A stretch of DNA of 64,000 nucleotides from contig CM041546.1 of NCBI GenBank assembly GCA_023238725.1, positions 6,220,483 through 6,284,482 on the forward strand. Reading direction: 5' to 3'. This stretch comes from Scortum barcoo. Its lineage: Eukaryota; Chordata; Actinopteri; Centrarchiformes; Terapontidae. The position numbers and the translations under genes are program-made. Numbering within the stretch: position 1 is the stretch's first letter; each line of letters begins with the position of its first letter. Below are positions 39,331 to 50,306 of the stretch, piece after piece. The notes under the pieces are model-generated. The model did no database searches. It was given only the letters and a program-made list of their open reading frames with translations, and was not told the origin of the DNA.

Positions 39331-40572
39331 AGACTGAGTTTTTGTTTGTGTGTACATGAATCATATCTTCAATCACAGATGAGCTAAATATGCACAAGGG
39401 CTAGAGGTAAAAGAAATGTGCCCTCTCCAAAGAAAAGAGCTGCTTTAAAAGTATCTCTATGGGAGTAACAAATGTGATTTTTTTTTTTACAACTGTATGA
39501 AAATCAAATTTGAAAAACCAATAATACAAAAAGGAGGGCAAATTGACTTTTCAGATACTTGCAGCTCAAACACAAATTACTTTACCTGCCTTTTATGGTT
39601 TTTATGTATATTTTTATTATTTGTGTTACTCTTTCTTACCAGAACAATGTAAGTGTCATCTTATATTGTGTTATTTTGATGATGATGAGTACATAAAACC
39701 CAGATTATTTTTTAAATATTTTTTAAATATGGGTGTTTTTTTGTGAAAGCAATGAGCCTGTGTGTTTGTTTATCTATACCCTGTACACTCCAGACAAGGC
39801 CTATATGAATGCTAAACATTAGAGAGACTGTTTCAAAATGCAAACTGAAGCATGCCACTATAAATTCATGCTTATTGTTTAATGTACAGAATACCCAGAA
39901 TGCAGCAGCTGCAGCTGTGGCAGAATAGGCAATTTTTACAGGCTGTGGCACTCATCAGCAATTTCACTGCTTGTGATGTAGACTTCTCATACATCTCTTA
40001 GCCAGTTGTTAACTCACAATGAAGGAGTTTCATTATCAGTCGGCCATTAGAATGCCTTACAACCGGATAAGTGTTGGTTTGATTGCAGAGGCATTCAGCG
40101 GGGACAAGATAAGTGCTTAGCGTGACTAAGAGAGTACAAATTGGCACAGAGAGTTCTCTTGGAAAGGGAGGGATGGATGGGAGGAGGCCCGGGGAGGGGG
40201 TAAAAATAACCTGGGGGCTGACAGAAAAGGAAGGAGACCCTTTGGAACTGATGATTTAGCAGACAGCCTCTTCTTTTCGGGACGGTTTTGCAGAGAGGAA
40301 AGAGAGAGAGAGGTAGAGAGAGCGTGAGAGAGCTAGACAAAGGGAGAGGTAAATAAATAAAAGTCTTCTTCCTTTGCAGTCTGCAGGGATAGTGTTCGGT
40401 CAGGTTGTATACAGCTGTTGTCATGGAACAGCCCTGCGACCCCATTTTCTGTCATGGTTTTGAAATTTGATGATTTAAAACTCCCTCAAGCCCTGTTCGC
40501 TGATCTGTCTTAAATTCGGCTTCTTTGTCCTTGAAAAGTTCATGTTGCTCTCTGACACGATATGTAAATATG

Positions 40573-40575
<3 letters not shown>

Positions 40576-40614
<39 letters not shown>
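40576..40614 (+). repeat. (AT)19 microsatellite
   Basis: Uninterrupted alternating AT. Confidence 0.97.
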
Positions 40615-40617
<3 letters not shown>

Positions 40618-41064
40618 AACATTGACACATTAGGATGAAACTAGGTTGAGAAAACTTTGTTCTCTAAAATAATATGACGGTTTTCTTTGTTAAGTCCTCA
40701 GCTTTGTAGCGGGCTCAATGTTAAATACACTGACAGTTTTCTAGTTAGCAGCGTGGGAGCTCTGGGGGAGGGAGAGGGCACGGAGTACAGGATGGAGGAA
40801 GGAAGGGAGAGGAAACCACTTTAGATTGTAAAGGATTTCCATTTCCCAAAGACAAGCCCTCCCTCTCACCGTCTTCGTGTCTCTTGCCTCCTCTCCGCCT
40901 TTCTCTCTCTCTCTCTCTCTCTCCCTGTCCTCCCTACTCACTGACTCCCCCCCATCCCTCCTTTGCTCTATCTCTCTCCGTTTCCCTCTGTACTCGGTTA
41001 GCCCATTCTAATGGCCCAGGGCCAGGAACTCTGGGAGCTCAGGAGATTAGATGGGAGTTAGGGA

Positions 41065-41084
41065 TGTGTGTGTGTGTGTGTGTG
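41065..41084 (+). repeat. (TG)10 microsatellite
   Basis: Alternating TG. Confidence 0.95.
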
Positions 41085-42244
41085 AATATGTTTATCTGTT
41101 CTTCCATCTGCGTCTGCATATGAGTCTATGAGCATATGAATGTGCATTCACGTCTCGTGAATGTGCATTCACGTCTGCGTGCGCTTTGTAATAATGTAAT
41201 AAAATTTGTTTTTTTTTGTTGTTGTTGTTTTTTTTTCTTTTTTCATTCACAAGCAGAATATTTGTCAGGCCTGACTGAGCAAGATGAATTTTCATCTCTG
41301 TGTCATCATAAGGCCACAGATGGGAGGGACAGGGCACAAATGAGGAGGATTATATAATTCAGAGATATTATTTTCATTCTTCCCTTCTCTGGAAATATCC
41401 TTATCGTCCCTCTCAGAAGATCTATCACTCACATCCACATGAGATGAGAGTTTCTTTTTATGGACTAAAGAGGGACAGGCTATAGGAAAATGTTTTAAAA
41501 AATTATGTTTGGCTGCTGTTGCCTGCTCACAGTCTCAACAAACCTCCATCCAGCTGAAGTGATTCCTCCTGTGGTGTGCTCTGTCGCTGATATTTGACCT
41601 CTGACCTCCCTGGAGAGGGGGGTAATACATGTTCAGAAAACACATCTTTTCTTGAGTGATGAAGCAGTCAGAGCAAATGACAAATTCTACGTCTGATGTT
41701 CTATCACACCGAGGCCGTCAACGAGATGAGCAAAAAAAAAATCTAGAAGTGTTGAATGGTGTGGCATGTTTTTCTTGGTTTTTTTTCTTCCCAAGTTGAC
41801 ATCTTTAGCTGTAGAGACTAACCGAAATGTGCAGGGCAAAGCCAGATTACAACATCTACAACAACTCAATATTTTATTAAGAGATCATGTACAAGGCTCC
41901 AGAGACATGGACTCAATTTCCTGGTACTATAATACCAAGGACACATTTCATATGAGCTACAGAGTTGATTGGTAAATCACTTCAAACGGAGCAGCTCTAT
42001 GAAGTGACTCTTGGTTATATTGCAGATTAAAGTCTCAAGCCTGTAGTTTGATGGCTGTAAAACTGGCACAATCGGCCGATTGCACCTCACCGCCATGTTT
42101 TCAGCTCGGAGAATCTCCAATTAGCACCACAAGTCACCGCTGATTATGAATATTTCACTGTATTCAACTTCAACTGAATAAACTGCATCAATGCTATGCA
42201 CATATGCTAATGTAAATCAACTGATGTTATACTGACACCCCATT

Positions 42245-42300
<56 letters not shown>
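42245..42300 (+). repeat. A16 run followed by (TA)20
   Basis: A poly(A) run joins directly to twenty TA units. The A run followed by a microsatellite could be the tail of an old retroelement copy, but no body is recognised. Confidence 0.95.
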
Positions 42301-42301
<1 letters not shown>

Positions 42302-43789
42302 TAATGCACTGTGTAAGATAAACACAAACAGAAAGGAGATGCAGTTAAACTTAGTGCAACACAGTTAAATAGATTCATATATAAATACAGTATTTAGTTA
42401 TAATATATATGAACTACTTTGAACGAGTTAAATTGAAGGTATCATGGTGGTGTCCAGGAGGTTAATGCTCTTTATGCTTTAGGGAGATACGAGGCTGATG
42501 GGTGTCAACAATGCACTAAAAATGTACTTATCTGAAATAAGCTGTGGTAAAGGTTTGTGACATTAGTATCTCATATGGCCGTTACACAGAAAACTCTCCA
42601 AGACTTTTAAACAGACTTTGATTAGTTAGTTAAGAGTTCCCTCTTAAAGCCTATAGTCGCTCTATTTCAACAACGATGTCCACTGCCGATAATGTCGAAG
42701 CCACCTCCATCAAACAAAAGGATTCTGTTTTGGATTAATGGTGATTTAATTATCCATTGTGAACTGTGTTTTCAGTTTTCTTTTTCCCACTAATGACATG
42801 GACAGCCTGTGGTTAAACAAACACCCATTAGTTAAAGTGTGGGATATGAGATATAAAACTTTTCAAACGTTTCTGGAGTAAAATGAAAGCATCTTGCCGG
42901 GCTACTGATGTATGGTTGTGCATTCTCAATTAGTTCAGCTATCTCTGTGTGGCCCTAATTAGATAAATATAGATTAAAAAAAATGTGAATGCTTGCATAT
43001 ATTTATGAATCTGTTTTCTCTGTATACTGTGTATTGGATTTGTGTTTGTCACAGTCGTTAATGTGTGAGCATCATATGTGTACGTACTACTGTGCAGTGC
43101 TTGCATGTTTGTTTGTGTTCTCCTATTTTGGCTGAATTATGGGTTTCTCATTAGCGACAGTATAAATATGTGTGTGTTCAGTGCATATCTTGCTGTGAAA
43201 GCAGCTTGCAGCTTTTTGAACAATAAAAAAAATCATCTGCTTATCAGCAAAACAGAGCGTGGCTTAAAATAGTGGAAAAGACAGACAGACAAGAACAGAT
43301 GTTAGGAATGAAAACTGCGTGTGTGTTATGGAGAGAGAGATCGAGGGGGGAGAGAGACAGGTAGTGTATTCCCTCCCTCTTAACATGTTTACATTTAGGA
43401 TTGTAATAAGTGAGACTTATGAAATGTGGATAATTTAACATACAGCCCACTCAAAACTGCAGCTTTCTTAACATTTATCTTATTGGCTTAACACACAGGT
43501 GTCAGTATCTGCCTTTTATGCGTCCCTCAAAGAAAGGCACATTTTTGTTCACATTTGTTCACACACTCACATGCATGCTGCCGTTCACACTGCAGACAAG
43601 CGGCGTTTCTTTTGCTTCTTTTTCATCTATTTGATGCCTCTTCGCAGCCCCACCCGTGTGACCCAGTAAAACAGGGCGTATTTCTGAAAGCAGAGATTGA
43701 TATGTGTGTGTTCAGACCTTTTGTCCTTCAGTGCTTCCTGTATGGCCCGACCCAGATCCCCAGAGCATCAGCAATTTGACATATACGCT

Positions 43790-43815
<26 letters not shown>
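43790..43815 (+). repeat. (AC)13 microsatellite
   Basis: Alternating AC. Confidence 0.95.
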
Positions 43816-43820
<5 letters not shown>

Positions 43821-44530
43821 TACAAAAAATGACGCAGACCTCATCACAGTAAAATCGACGGATGCCCATTCTCTCTCCGTCTTTATTTCTTTAAACAAGA
43901 CTCTGAATCACTTTAATCGCTGCGTTAAATGTGGAGAATTTCTCTTGATGTCACTGAGACATACAGTACAGCACTGACCGCTGCTATAGGAGCTCCATAT
44001 GCACTGACAGATTTAGTGTAGTGCGGGGATGAAATGAGCTCACATCCAGTACAGTGGGATATTAAATGTCAGACAATATGAAGCCAGCATAGTTTAAAAC
44101 TCAGAGCGTCTCTCGGCATTGCGTCACACAGCGGTATGGAGCATGTGTACATCTACGGGGGAATGGCGAGCAGTCATTAGTGCCGTGAAAGACATTAGGG
44201 TCATTAAGAAACATGGACATGATATCATTAAAAGGAGCTGTAGCACACAGAAAAAAACTTGTGCCGACATTAGAAGATCTTTTTGGATCGTAAACAAGAT
44301 GGCAAGAGTTACTGTTATGACACCAATTCTGTTGATGTTCTGTGCTAAAACACATTTAATGGGGGAACTAGCAGCTTTTATTAAATACGTGACCTGACTC
44401 GATTTTGACACATTCGTAGGATTTATGCTGTGTTGAAAACAAAACACGGGCTTGGATTTCTGACAGAAATTAACACGGGCTGCTTTGGCTCAGTCATATC
44501 AAGAACAACATGAACTGATAGTCTTTATCT

Positions 44531-44614
44531 GTTTTTTTATCCCTCTCTCTCTCTCTCCTTCCTCTTCTTCTTCCTCCTTGTCTTCTTCGTCTGTGTGTGT
44601 GTGTGTCTGTACAG
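44531..44614 (+). promoter_or_regulatory. Polypyrimidine tract with TG repeat at exon C acceptor
   Basis: About 60 bases of CT/CTT-rich DNA are followed by 15 bases of alternating TG at 44592-44606 and then CTGTACAG. UG repeats next to a 3' splice site bind TDP-43 or CELF proteins in other genes, the classic case being CFTR exon 9 (established), and can lower exon inclusion. An effect here is inference. Confidence 0.6.
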
Positions 44615-44710
44615 GCTATGGCTTTGACTTTGGACTTTGACAGCCCTGCAGCGGCCCAGAAGGCTGTGGCCTCGCTTAAAGCCAGCGGAGTCCAGGCACA
44701 GATGGCGAAG
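44615..44710 (+). CDS. rbms3: rbms3 internal exon C: RNP1 and end of RRM1, frame broken
   Basis: The exon should complete KGYGFVDF (RNP1 of RRM1) and continue DSPAAAQKAVASLKASGVQ then AQMAK. It runs from TACAG| to GAAG|GTAAGC and is 96 bp long, whereas the conserved residues need 92. The four extra bases lie within 44626-44632, where GACTTTG stands in place of GTG just before an identical GACTTTG. Read from exon B, the frame gives GYGFDFGL and then TGA at 44638-44640. From 44633 onward all family residues are intact, in the shifted frame, and the donor is strong. This fits a recent lesion, a polymorphism or an assembly error rather than old decay. If real and always spliced this way, the transcript would end inside RRM1 and be a likely nonsense-mediated decay target (inference). 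Confidence 0.93.
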
Positions 44711-45235
44711 GTAAGCTCACCCCTCTGCTTTACTTCTTGTTGTTGTTATTGAGGTGTTCCAGTGTCGCTATACTCCAGGTAGACTCAATCACCGCCTGGA
44801 GGCACAGATCTGACGGCGTTGGTGGTGACGATGGTTGATGTTATTCGGCGTCACAGTGACAATCGCGACAACGGCGGTGCGGTGTTGATAATCACAATAA
44901 CGATTGCTGGATTTACTGTACGTCAGTTACACCACTACATTGATTCATGTGAGACTGATAGGTGCGGGTTTGATTAAGTCAATAATGAGATTATCGATTG
45001 GGTCCAGATAGAGTTATTGATTAACGACTACGGTCATGATGAGATTATTGATCAAATCCATGAAAGGACGGGCGAAAGGATAGAGCAGATGATATAGATG
45101 GCTGAGCTAGTTTCCTCTTTCTTTTCCTTTTCTGGTCTCTCTTTTACCTGTTTTTCTTTTTTTGGTAAGTGCTCCATATGTTTGCCCTCTATTTTCATCT
45201 CAAACTCTAGCTATCATTCGTGTTTGCAGTTGCAG

Positions 45236-45257
45236 GTGTGTGTGTGTGTGTGTGTGT
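45236..45257 (+). repeat. (GT)11 microsatellite
   Basis: Alternating GT about 0.5 kb after exon C. Confidence 0.95.
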
Positions 45258-46337
45258 AGCTGGCAGTTGTACGCAACAATGTCGTGCCAAGGCATGTGGG
45301 CCTAAGCAGCACAATCACATTATCCTTCAATGCGCGTGAGAGAAAGACACTGAATAGCCTGCCTTCCTTTCAGATTCATTAAAGCTGTATCACTGCATAC
45401 TTCCTTTTTTTTTTTTTTTTACAAATGAGAGACGAGTGCAATTAAAATGGGCCAGTCTTCAGGCTCCAGGAGCATCCCATTGAATTAAACAGCAGCAAGC
45501 CTCTGAGCCACCTTTGCCTTACTCTTCTATTAAACCTCTTTTCATTAGACTTCCATCTCTTATTTTGTTCCTAACTGCTCGGGGGTGGTGGGGGGTGGTG
45601 GTGGGGGGCATTTGGAAAGAGCGGTGTTGATGTGTTTAGCTGTTATTAAAGAGAGAGGAACCCTCGACTCCTTGGAGATTGAGTTTTCCGGAGGGATGGA
45701 ACGGAGGGCAAGGAGTCAATTCCAAATGAAATTATGCAGACTTCTTACTGTTTCTTGAACTAATTACAAGCCCGGCTCCCGATGTCCCGGCTAACTTTCC
45801 TGAATCTGAGGGGTTTGGCGAGAAAGTCAGCGGTTGCCTTTCCAGCTCGAGCCTCTGCCATTTTTTTTTTTTTTTTGTAAGATGAGCAGCTTAATTGGCG
45901 TTTGACAGAATTAAAAAAAAAAAAAAATAACGCACTCAGTACTAATTAGACCGAGAGGAAATGTGAGAGAAGAGAAAGCTCACACATCCCAACCTTAATC
46001 CTTCTCAGATCACAGCGAGGTGTGTAGGTTAGCAGAGGGCAGAAACTTTTGTTCTTCTAATCTGCAAGAAAGCACAACCAAATAGAACAGTTAGGTGGCA
46101 GAAAGGAGAGATAAGAAAAGAGGTTGATTAGCTTTTGTGAAAGAGAGATGAGATGTCCAAGAAAGGCGAATATTGATTTTTCTTTTTTTGTTTGCAGAGG
46201 GGAGGCTTCTGAGAAAGGTTTGGAGACAGAGCTGTGCTGATTTCACGTTGAATATCACAACTGAGCCTTATTTGAAAAGGATAAAAAACACAAGAGGCCA
46301 CATCTTATGGACTGAGGTTTTGACAGGAGACTCTATA

Positions 46338-46777
46338 TGTTAGGGTTGGTGCAAGGTGAAGTGGAGTTGGACCCAGGATGCAGACGAGGCAGGAGGCAGA
46401 GTAGACGTTAGACTCTTTATTGAGGGCAAACACAGGAACACAGGGACACGAGGCAGGAACCGAACAGGAAGGCAGGAACACACAAGGGATGACGACATAA
46501 AACAGCACAGGTAAGCACAGGAAAGCACAGATAAGCACAGACGACACGACAAAACACAAAAGGAGAAGGATTGACTTAAATACACTGGAGGAAAGGGAAG
46601 TGGAAACAGGTGAGGAGACTAATGGGGACAGGTGAAACCAATTGGGGCGGAGCAGGCAATCAAAAATGGGAGGGAAACACAAAAGGACAGGAAGTAAAGT
46701 GCTCACAAGTGAGGAGAGGCAAGACTACAAAATAAAACAGGAAATACACAGGTAACAGGTAACATGCACACATAACA
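46338..46777 (-). mobile_element. Solo LTR of an LTR retroelement
   Basis: The 440-bp unit begins TGTTA and ends TAACA (short terminal inverted repeats) and is flanked by a perfect 5-bp duplication CTATA at 46333-46337 and 46778-46782. Read on the minus strand it has a TATA-like TATTTAAG (46575-46582), then about 160 bp on an AATAAA signal (46416-46421), then a short U5-like tail. This is LTR architecture. No internal region, primer-binding site or coding sequence is present, so it is most simply a solo LTR left by recombination between two LTRs. The superfamily cannot be assigned from the LTR alone. Non-LTR alternatives are less likely given the 5-bp duplication and the TG/CA ends. Confidence 0.8.
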
Positions 46778-48533
46778 CTATATCCTTAATCTTGACAAAA
46801 TGATAAACACGTTCGTGCAGGCAAAAATGGCAGGGAAAGCAGCGCAAATTGTTTCATCAGTGGTTTCAGCTGAACCTCTGTGGTCGTCTTTGCTGGTGGA
46901 AATAATGTGAGAAAAATACTTAGTTCTCACATCTTTAATCTTGACACTTTAGCTGAATAAAAGTTATGTCTGTTCAAAATAGAGGACTTGGAGGCTCAGT
47001 AGACTTCCTCAACCTCTCCGCCTTACTACAGTCACACTTCAAAAGGTGAATATCATTATTTAGTCACATAGCAGAGTTAACGCCTGAGGTTTTTCTCACT
47101 CACTCACAAGAGGGGCTATGTTATCTGAAATTGAGGGACAGTTTATTAAAAGACATTGCAAAAAAAAAAAAAAATTAAAAAGTGTGAGTAATGGGACTTA
47201 AATGACGGGTTGGATTATAATGAAAATTGGGTGTGGAAAACATTTCTGTGCAGTCAGCGTGAGAGCATGTTTACACAGTCGCTGACGTTCAAATAGGAAC
47301 AGAAGTTTTATAAATGAACTATTTAAGATAAATAAAATCTCCTATTCGTGTGTAGAAAACGTTTAACCAAAACACAAGTCAAGGGCGTCACTAGACACCC
47401 TTGACCAGAAATATGATGAATAAATTAAACAATTTCAGCACATCTATGAACATAGAGCTGTTTATTAAAACCTCCAGAAAAGAGCAGTTTGGTCAAAGAA
47501 CACCATAAACTATTAAATGATCGTGAGAGTTATCAAAGGAGGATAAAATCCCAATAACCATCGAGCGACAGTGAAACTGTGACCCAAGCGTTGTTGCAGC
47601 ACCACTGCTTTATCCGGACATCCTTGATCCTTGGAGGGCAGATTAAACTAAGGTCTGGCACTGTTCAGTGACTGAGGCGTATTACTCTGTTAGCTGCCAA
47701 ATTGAATTTAAAATCATAAAAGCCTAAATTCTTGCACTAGAAGAGGTCGTTATGCATGAAGAGCTTATTTTATTTAACTGTTGGAAACTTCCCTTAGGAA
47801 GACATCAGGACTGGAAAACATACAGTGTGCCTAATGCAATGCAGTTTAAGGCTGCTGTCAAGTCTCCTGAGCTTCCTTAAACCCGCAGTCTGCATTAGGC
47901 TTTAGTTTATTAGTAGACTAGGTCTTCCCCTCCCCTTCCTTAGACTTGTGTGCAGTGTCTGACCAGGAACAGGAATATCTCAAGTCACCGTTATCTAGAT
48001 AAGAGGGCTTCGTACCTATAGAGGAGTGACTGTGACAAACAGTTCGATAGTCTTGCGTCCTGACTGTAAATACATTGTGCATGAGGACGGGCAGGAATTG
48101 TCAGGCACTGAAAAAAAAAGCCAAATACGGGCGCTGTCTTGCTGCGTTGCACATCATGTGAGGGATGTGTACGCACCACCGGAGAGGCCAAACTCAGGGC
48201 ATGAAGTATTAAATAGCTAAAAATACTAATAGGAAAGTACGAGGCGGCTGCGTATCTCGCAGTGTAAAAGGTCTGAAAATTCAACTGCCAACCTCAAAGT
48301 TGGCCACGATTAAAGTAACTTCCTGACATCACCCATGAATTAATTAGAGTGCAGTTGGAGGAAGATTAGACTGTTGGTGTACATATAATTGTGTTCACTG
48401 CGAGAAATCTTTATCCATTAAACCCCGCAGCTTGTGCTGACATTTTCTTTGTAATAGGTGCATGTTTTGGTTGCAAAATAAACGAGACAAGAAGAAGAAA
48501 ACACAGCAAGCTGAGATGTGAAGGGAGAAGAAA

Positions 48534-48535
48534 GT

Positions 48536-48567
<32 letters not shown>
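48534..48567 (+). repeat. (TG)n microsatellite
   Basis: About 17 TG units with one TA interruption. Confidence 0.96.
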
Positions 48568-48832
48568 ACTGCACTCACTTCCACTGTCTTCTTGGTAATT
48601 ACTGTTGACCTGAAAGATGATTACTGCTACAGCTGTACTCCCCCACTCTATTTCTCTCTCTTGTCTGCTCACTCACAGTTAGTTTTTCTGTCTCCCTGCC
48701 TCAGTCTCGCCTTCTCCTTTTGATAATATCTCCATACGTTCGATCCTCATTCAATACTTTAAACTCCTTCTTCCACTACACAGAACACAGTATGTGAAAT
48801 ATGTGTGTGAATGTCTTTCCTTTTTCCGTATT

Positions 48833-49060
48833 AGATTTCAAGATTTCAAGAATTGAATGTCATATTTACAACAATTTACATCGAGCAATCATTATCAATG
48901 AAATTCTTAAATCTCAGGCTCCCTAAAACAGTGCTCAAAAATATTAAGAAGAATAGATCTACTCAAGCAAAAAATAGATTAACTAAGTAAACAACTAACT
49001 AAGTAAATATACAATGAAACAGAGATATACAATGATGTGATGGTGCTATGAAAAAGTTAT
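48833..49060. repeat. Possible interspersed repeat fragment
   Basis: TTTCAAGATTTCAAGAATTG, ATGTCATATTTACAAC, ATGAAATTCTTAAATCTCAG and an A-rich run of AACTAAGTAAA units resemble a common fish repeat with an A-rich tail. Degenerate; class unknown. Confidence 0.35.
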
Positions 49061-49146
49061 GTACTGAATTTGACAAAAACAACCATATATGTGTGTGTGA
49101 ATGTGTGTGAATTGTTGTCATCACAAAATCTTGGTCCTCCCAGGTA

Positions 49147-49164
49147 CCCTAACCCTAACCCTAA
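49147..49164 (+). repeat. Three telomere-like CCCTAA units
   Basis: CCCTAA occurs three times in tandem in an otherwise ordinary intron. This is the vertebrate telomere unit, but three copies can arise by chance or by repair. Confidence 0.6.
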
Positions 49165-49464
49165 AATTCACATCAGGTAGGTACTACTTTTACTATGCAA
49201 ACACAAAGAAACGCACACTCTGCTATGAATATGAGAGCGCTCTGTGTGTGTGTGTGTGTTGTGTGTGCAATGTGCATGGGTGTGTACAACAACAGTTACA
49301 GAGGACCAAGGTCACTATGCTAATTAGAGAGATGATACCACTGGCAGTGACACTGACACTCACACCTCCCTCCCTTTTCCTCTCCCTTTCTTCTTCTCCC
49401 CTCCACTTTGTCCTTGGCACCTCCTGCTCTTCTTTCCCCTTCTCTGTCCCCATTTTATTTTTTA

Positions 49465-49479
49465 CCCCCCCCCCCCCCC
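49465..49479 (+). repeat. C15 homopolymer
   Basis: Fifteen consecutive C within a pyrimidine-rich stretch at about 49370-49560. Confidence 0.95.
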
Positions 49480-50254
49480 AACCCTCTTTTTATTGGCCTA
49501 GCGCGCGCTCTTCATCTGACCCCCCCCTAACCTCCTACTCACTCACCTCCCTCCTCTGTGTGTGTGTGTGTTAGGGTGTATGTGGTGTGTGCGTGTTTGT
49601 CTGCAGCAGGTGCTGCAATGCTTCCTCCAGAGTCATTAGTTACAGGGGTGAGTGAGGACAGGGAGTGAAGGATAGAGAGAGAAAGAAGAGGTGTGTGGGG
49701 GGATCTGTGTGGGTTGAGAAACGAAAGCTTGGTGTGATGAGAAAGAAGGAGAGGACACACACATATAAAGTACACTTGGTTGCATGAATGCCATTTATCA
49801 GCCCTGATTAAACCCTTGGGTAAGTTCAGTTGTGTGCTTTCTGTCTTTCTTTTTTTTCCCTCTGTCTTGCGTGTGTGACTGATAAAAGCCAGATGCCTGA
49901 TGCTCTCTTGACTTGGTTTACTGATGTATCCAGTGTGTGTGTGTGTATGTGTGAGCTAGCTTGCATCTGCCTATATATGCCTCTATATTCTGTGTGTGTG
50001 TGTCTGACAGCTGAGGTTAGTGATGGGAAGAGGGGGACAACAGAGCCGACTGACACATGAAAAAAGATGAGCCGAGACAAAAACACACAGACAGGAAGAC
50101 GTCAGCATCTCTCTCTCTCTTTCTCGCCCGACTTTCTGCTTGTCTGTCACTCTCGCGTCTCTTTCTCTCTTGAAAGTGCGCACCTTCTTTTTTTTCCTTT
50201 ACCTCGTCTTTAACCCCTGTTTGCTCAACTGTTGTTTGTTTCCTCTTTCTTATG

Positions 50255-50255
<1 letters not shown>

Positions 50256-50300
<45 letters not shown>
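50256..50300 (+). repeat. (TA)22 microsatellite
   Basis: Uninterrupted alternating TA. Confidence 0.97.

Positions 50301-50306
<6 letters not shown>

Larger units (their letters stand above)
36453..44614 (+). other. rbms3: rbms3 intron between exons B and C
   Basis: An 8162-bp GT-AG intron of phase 1. Contents: a CRE-like TGACGTCA at 36693-36700, a 16-bp tandem duplication at 37887-37918, an imperfect duplication at 38771-39330, a pyrimidine-rich tract at about 40870-40985, TA microsatellites at 40576-40614 and 42261-42300, a TG run at 41065-41084, a CA run at 43790-43815, and an unusually long pyrimidine-rich tract ending in a TG repeat before exon C. The remainder is AT-rich intron in which I recognise no gene. 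Confidence 0.9.

Noticed and set aside
26970..44710. Assignment of the exons to rbms1 or rbms2
   Set aside because: DLIKL, NTNQ and VASLK fit RBMS3; RBMS1 has DLVKL and TTNK at these places.
46305..46706. 133-codon - strand open frame rich in Cys, Leu and Val
   Set aside because: Lies almost wholly inside the solo LTR and is explained by its pyrimidine-rich sequence.
49101..49574. 157-codon + strand open frame
   Set aside because: Composed of GT repeats and a pyrimidine-rich tract with a C15 run; no domain.
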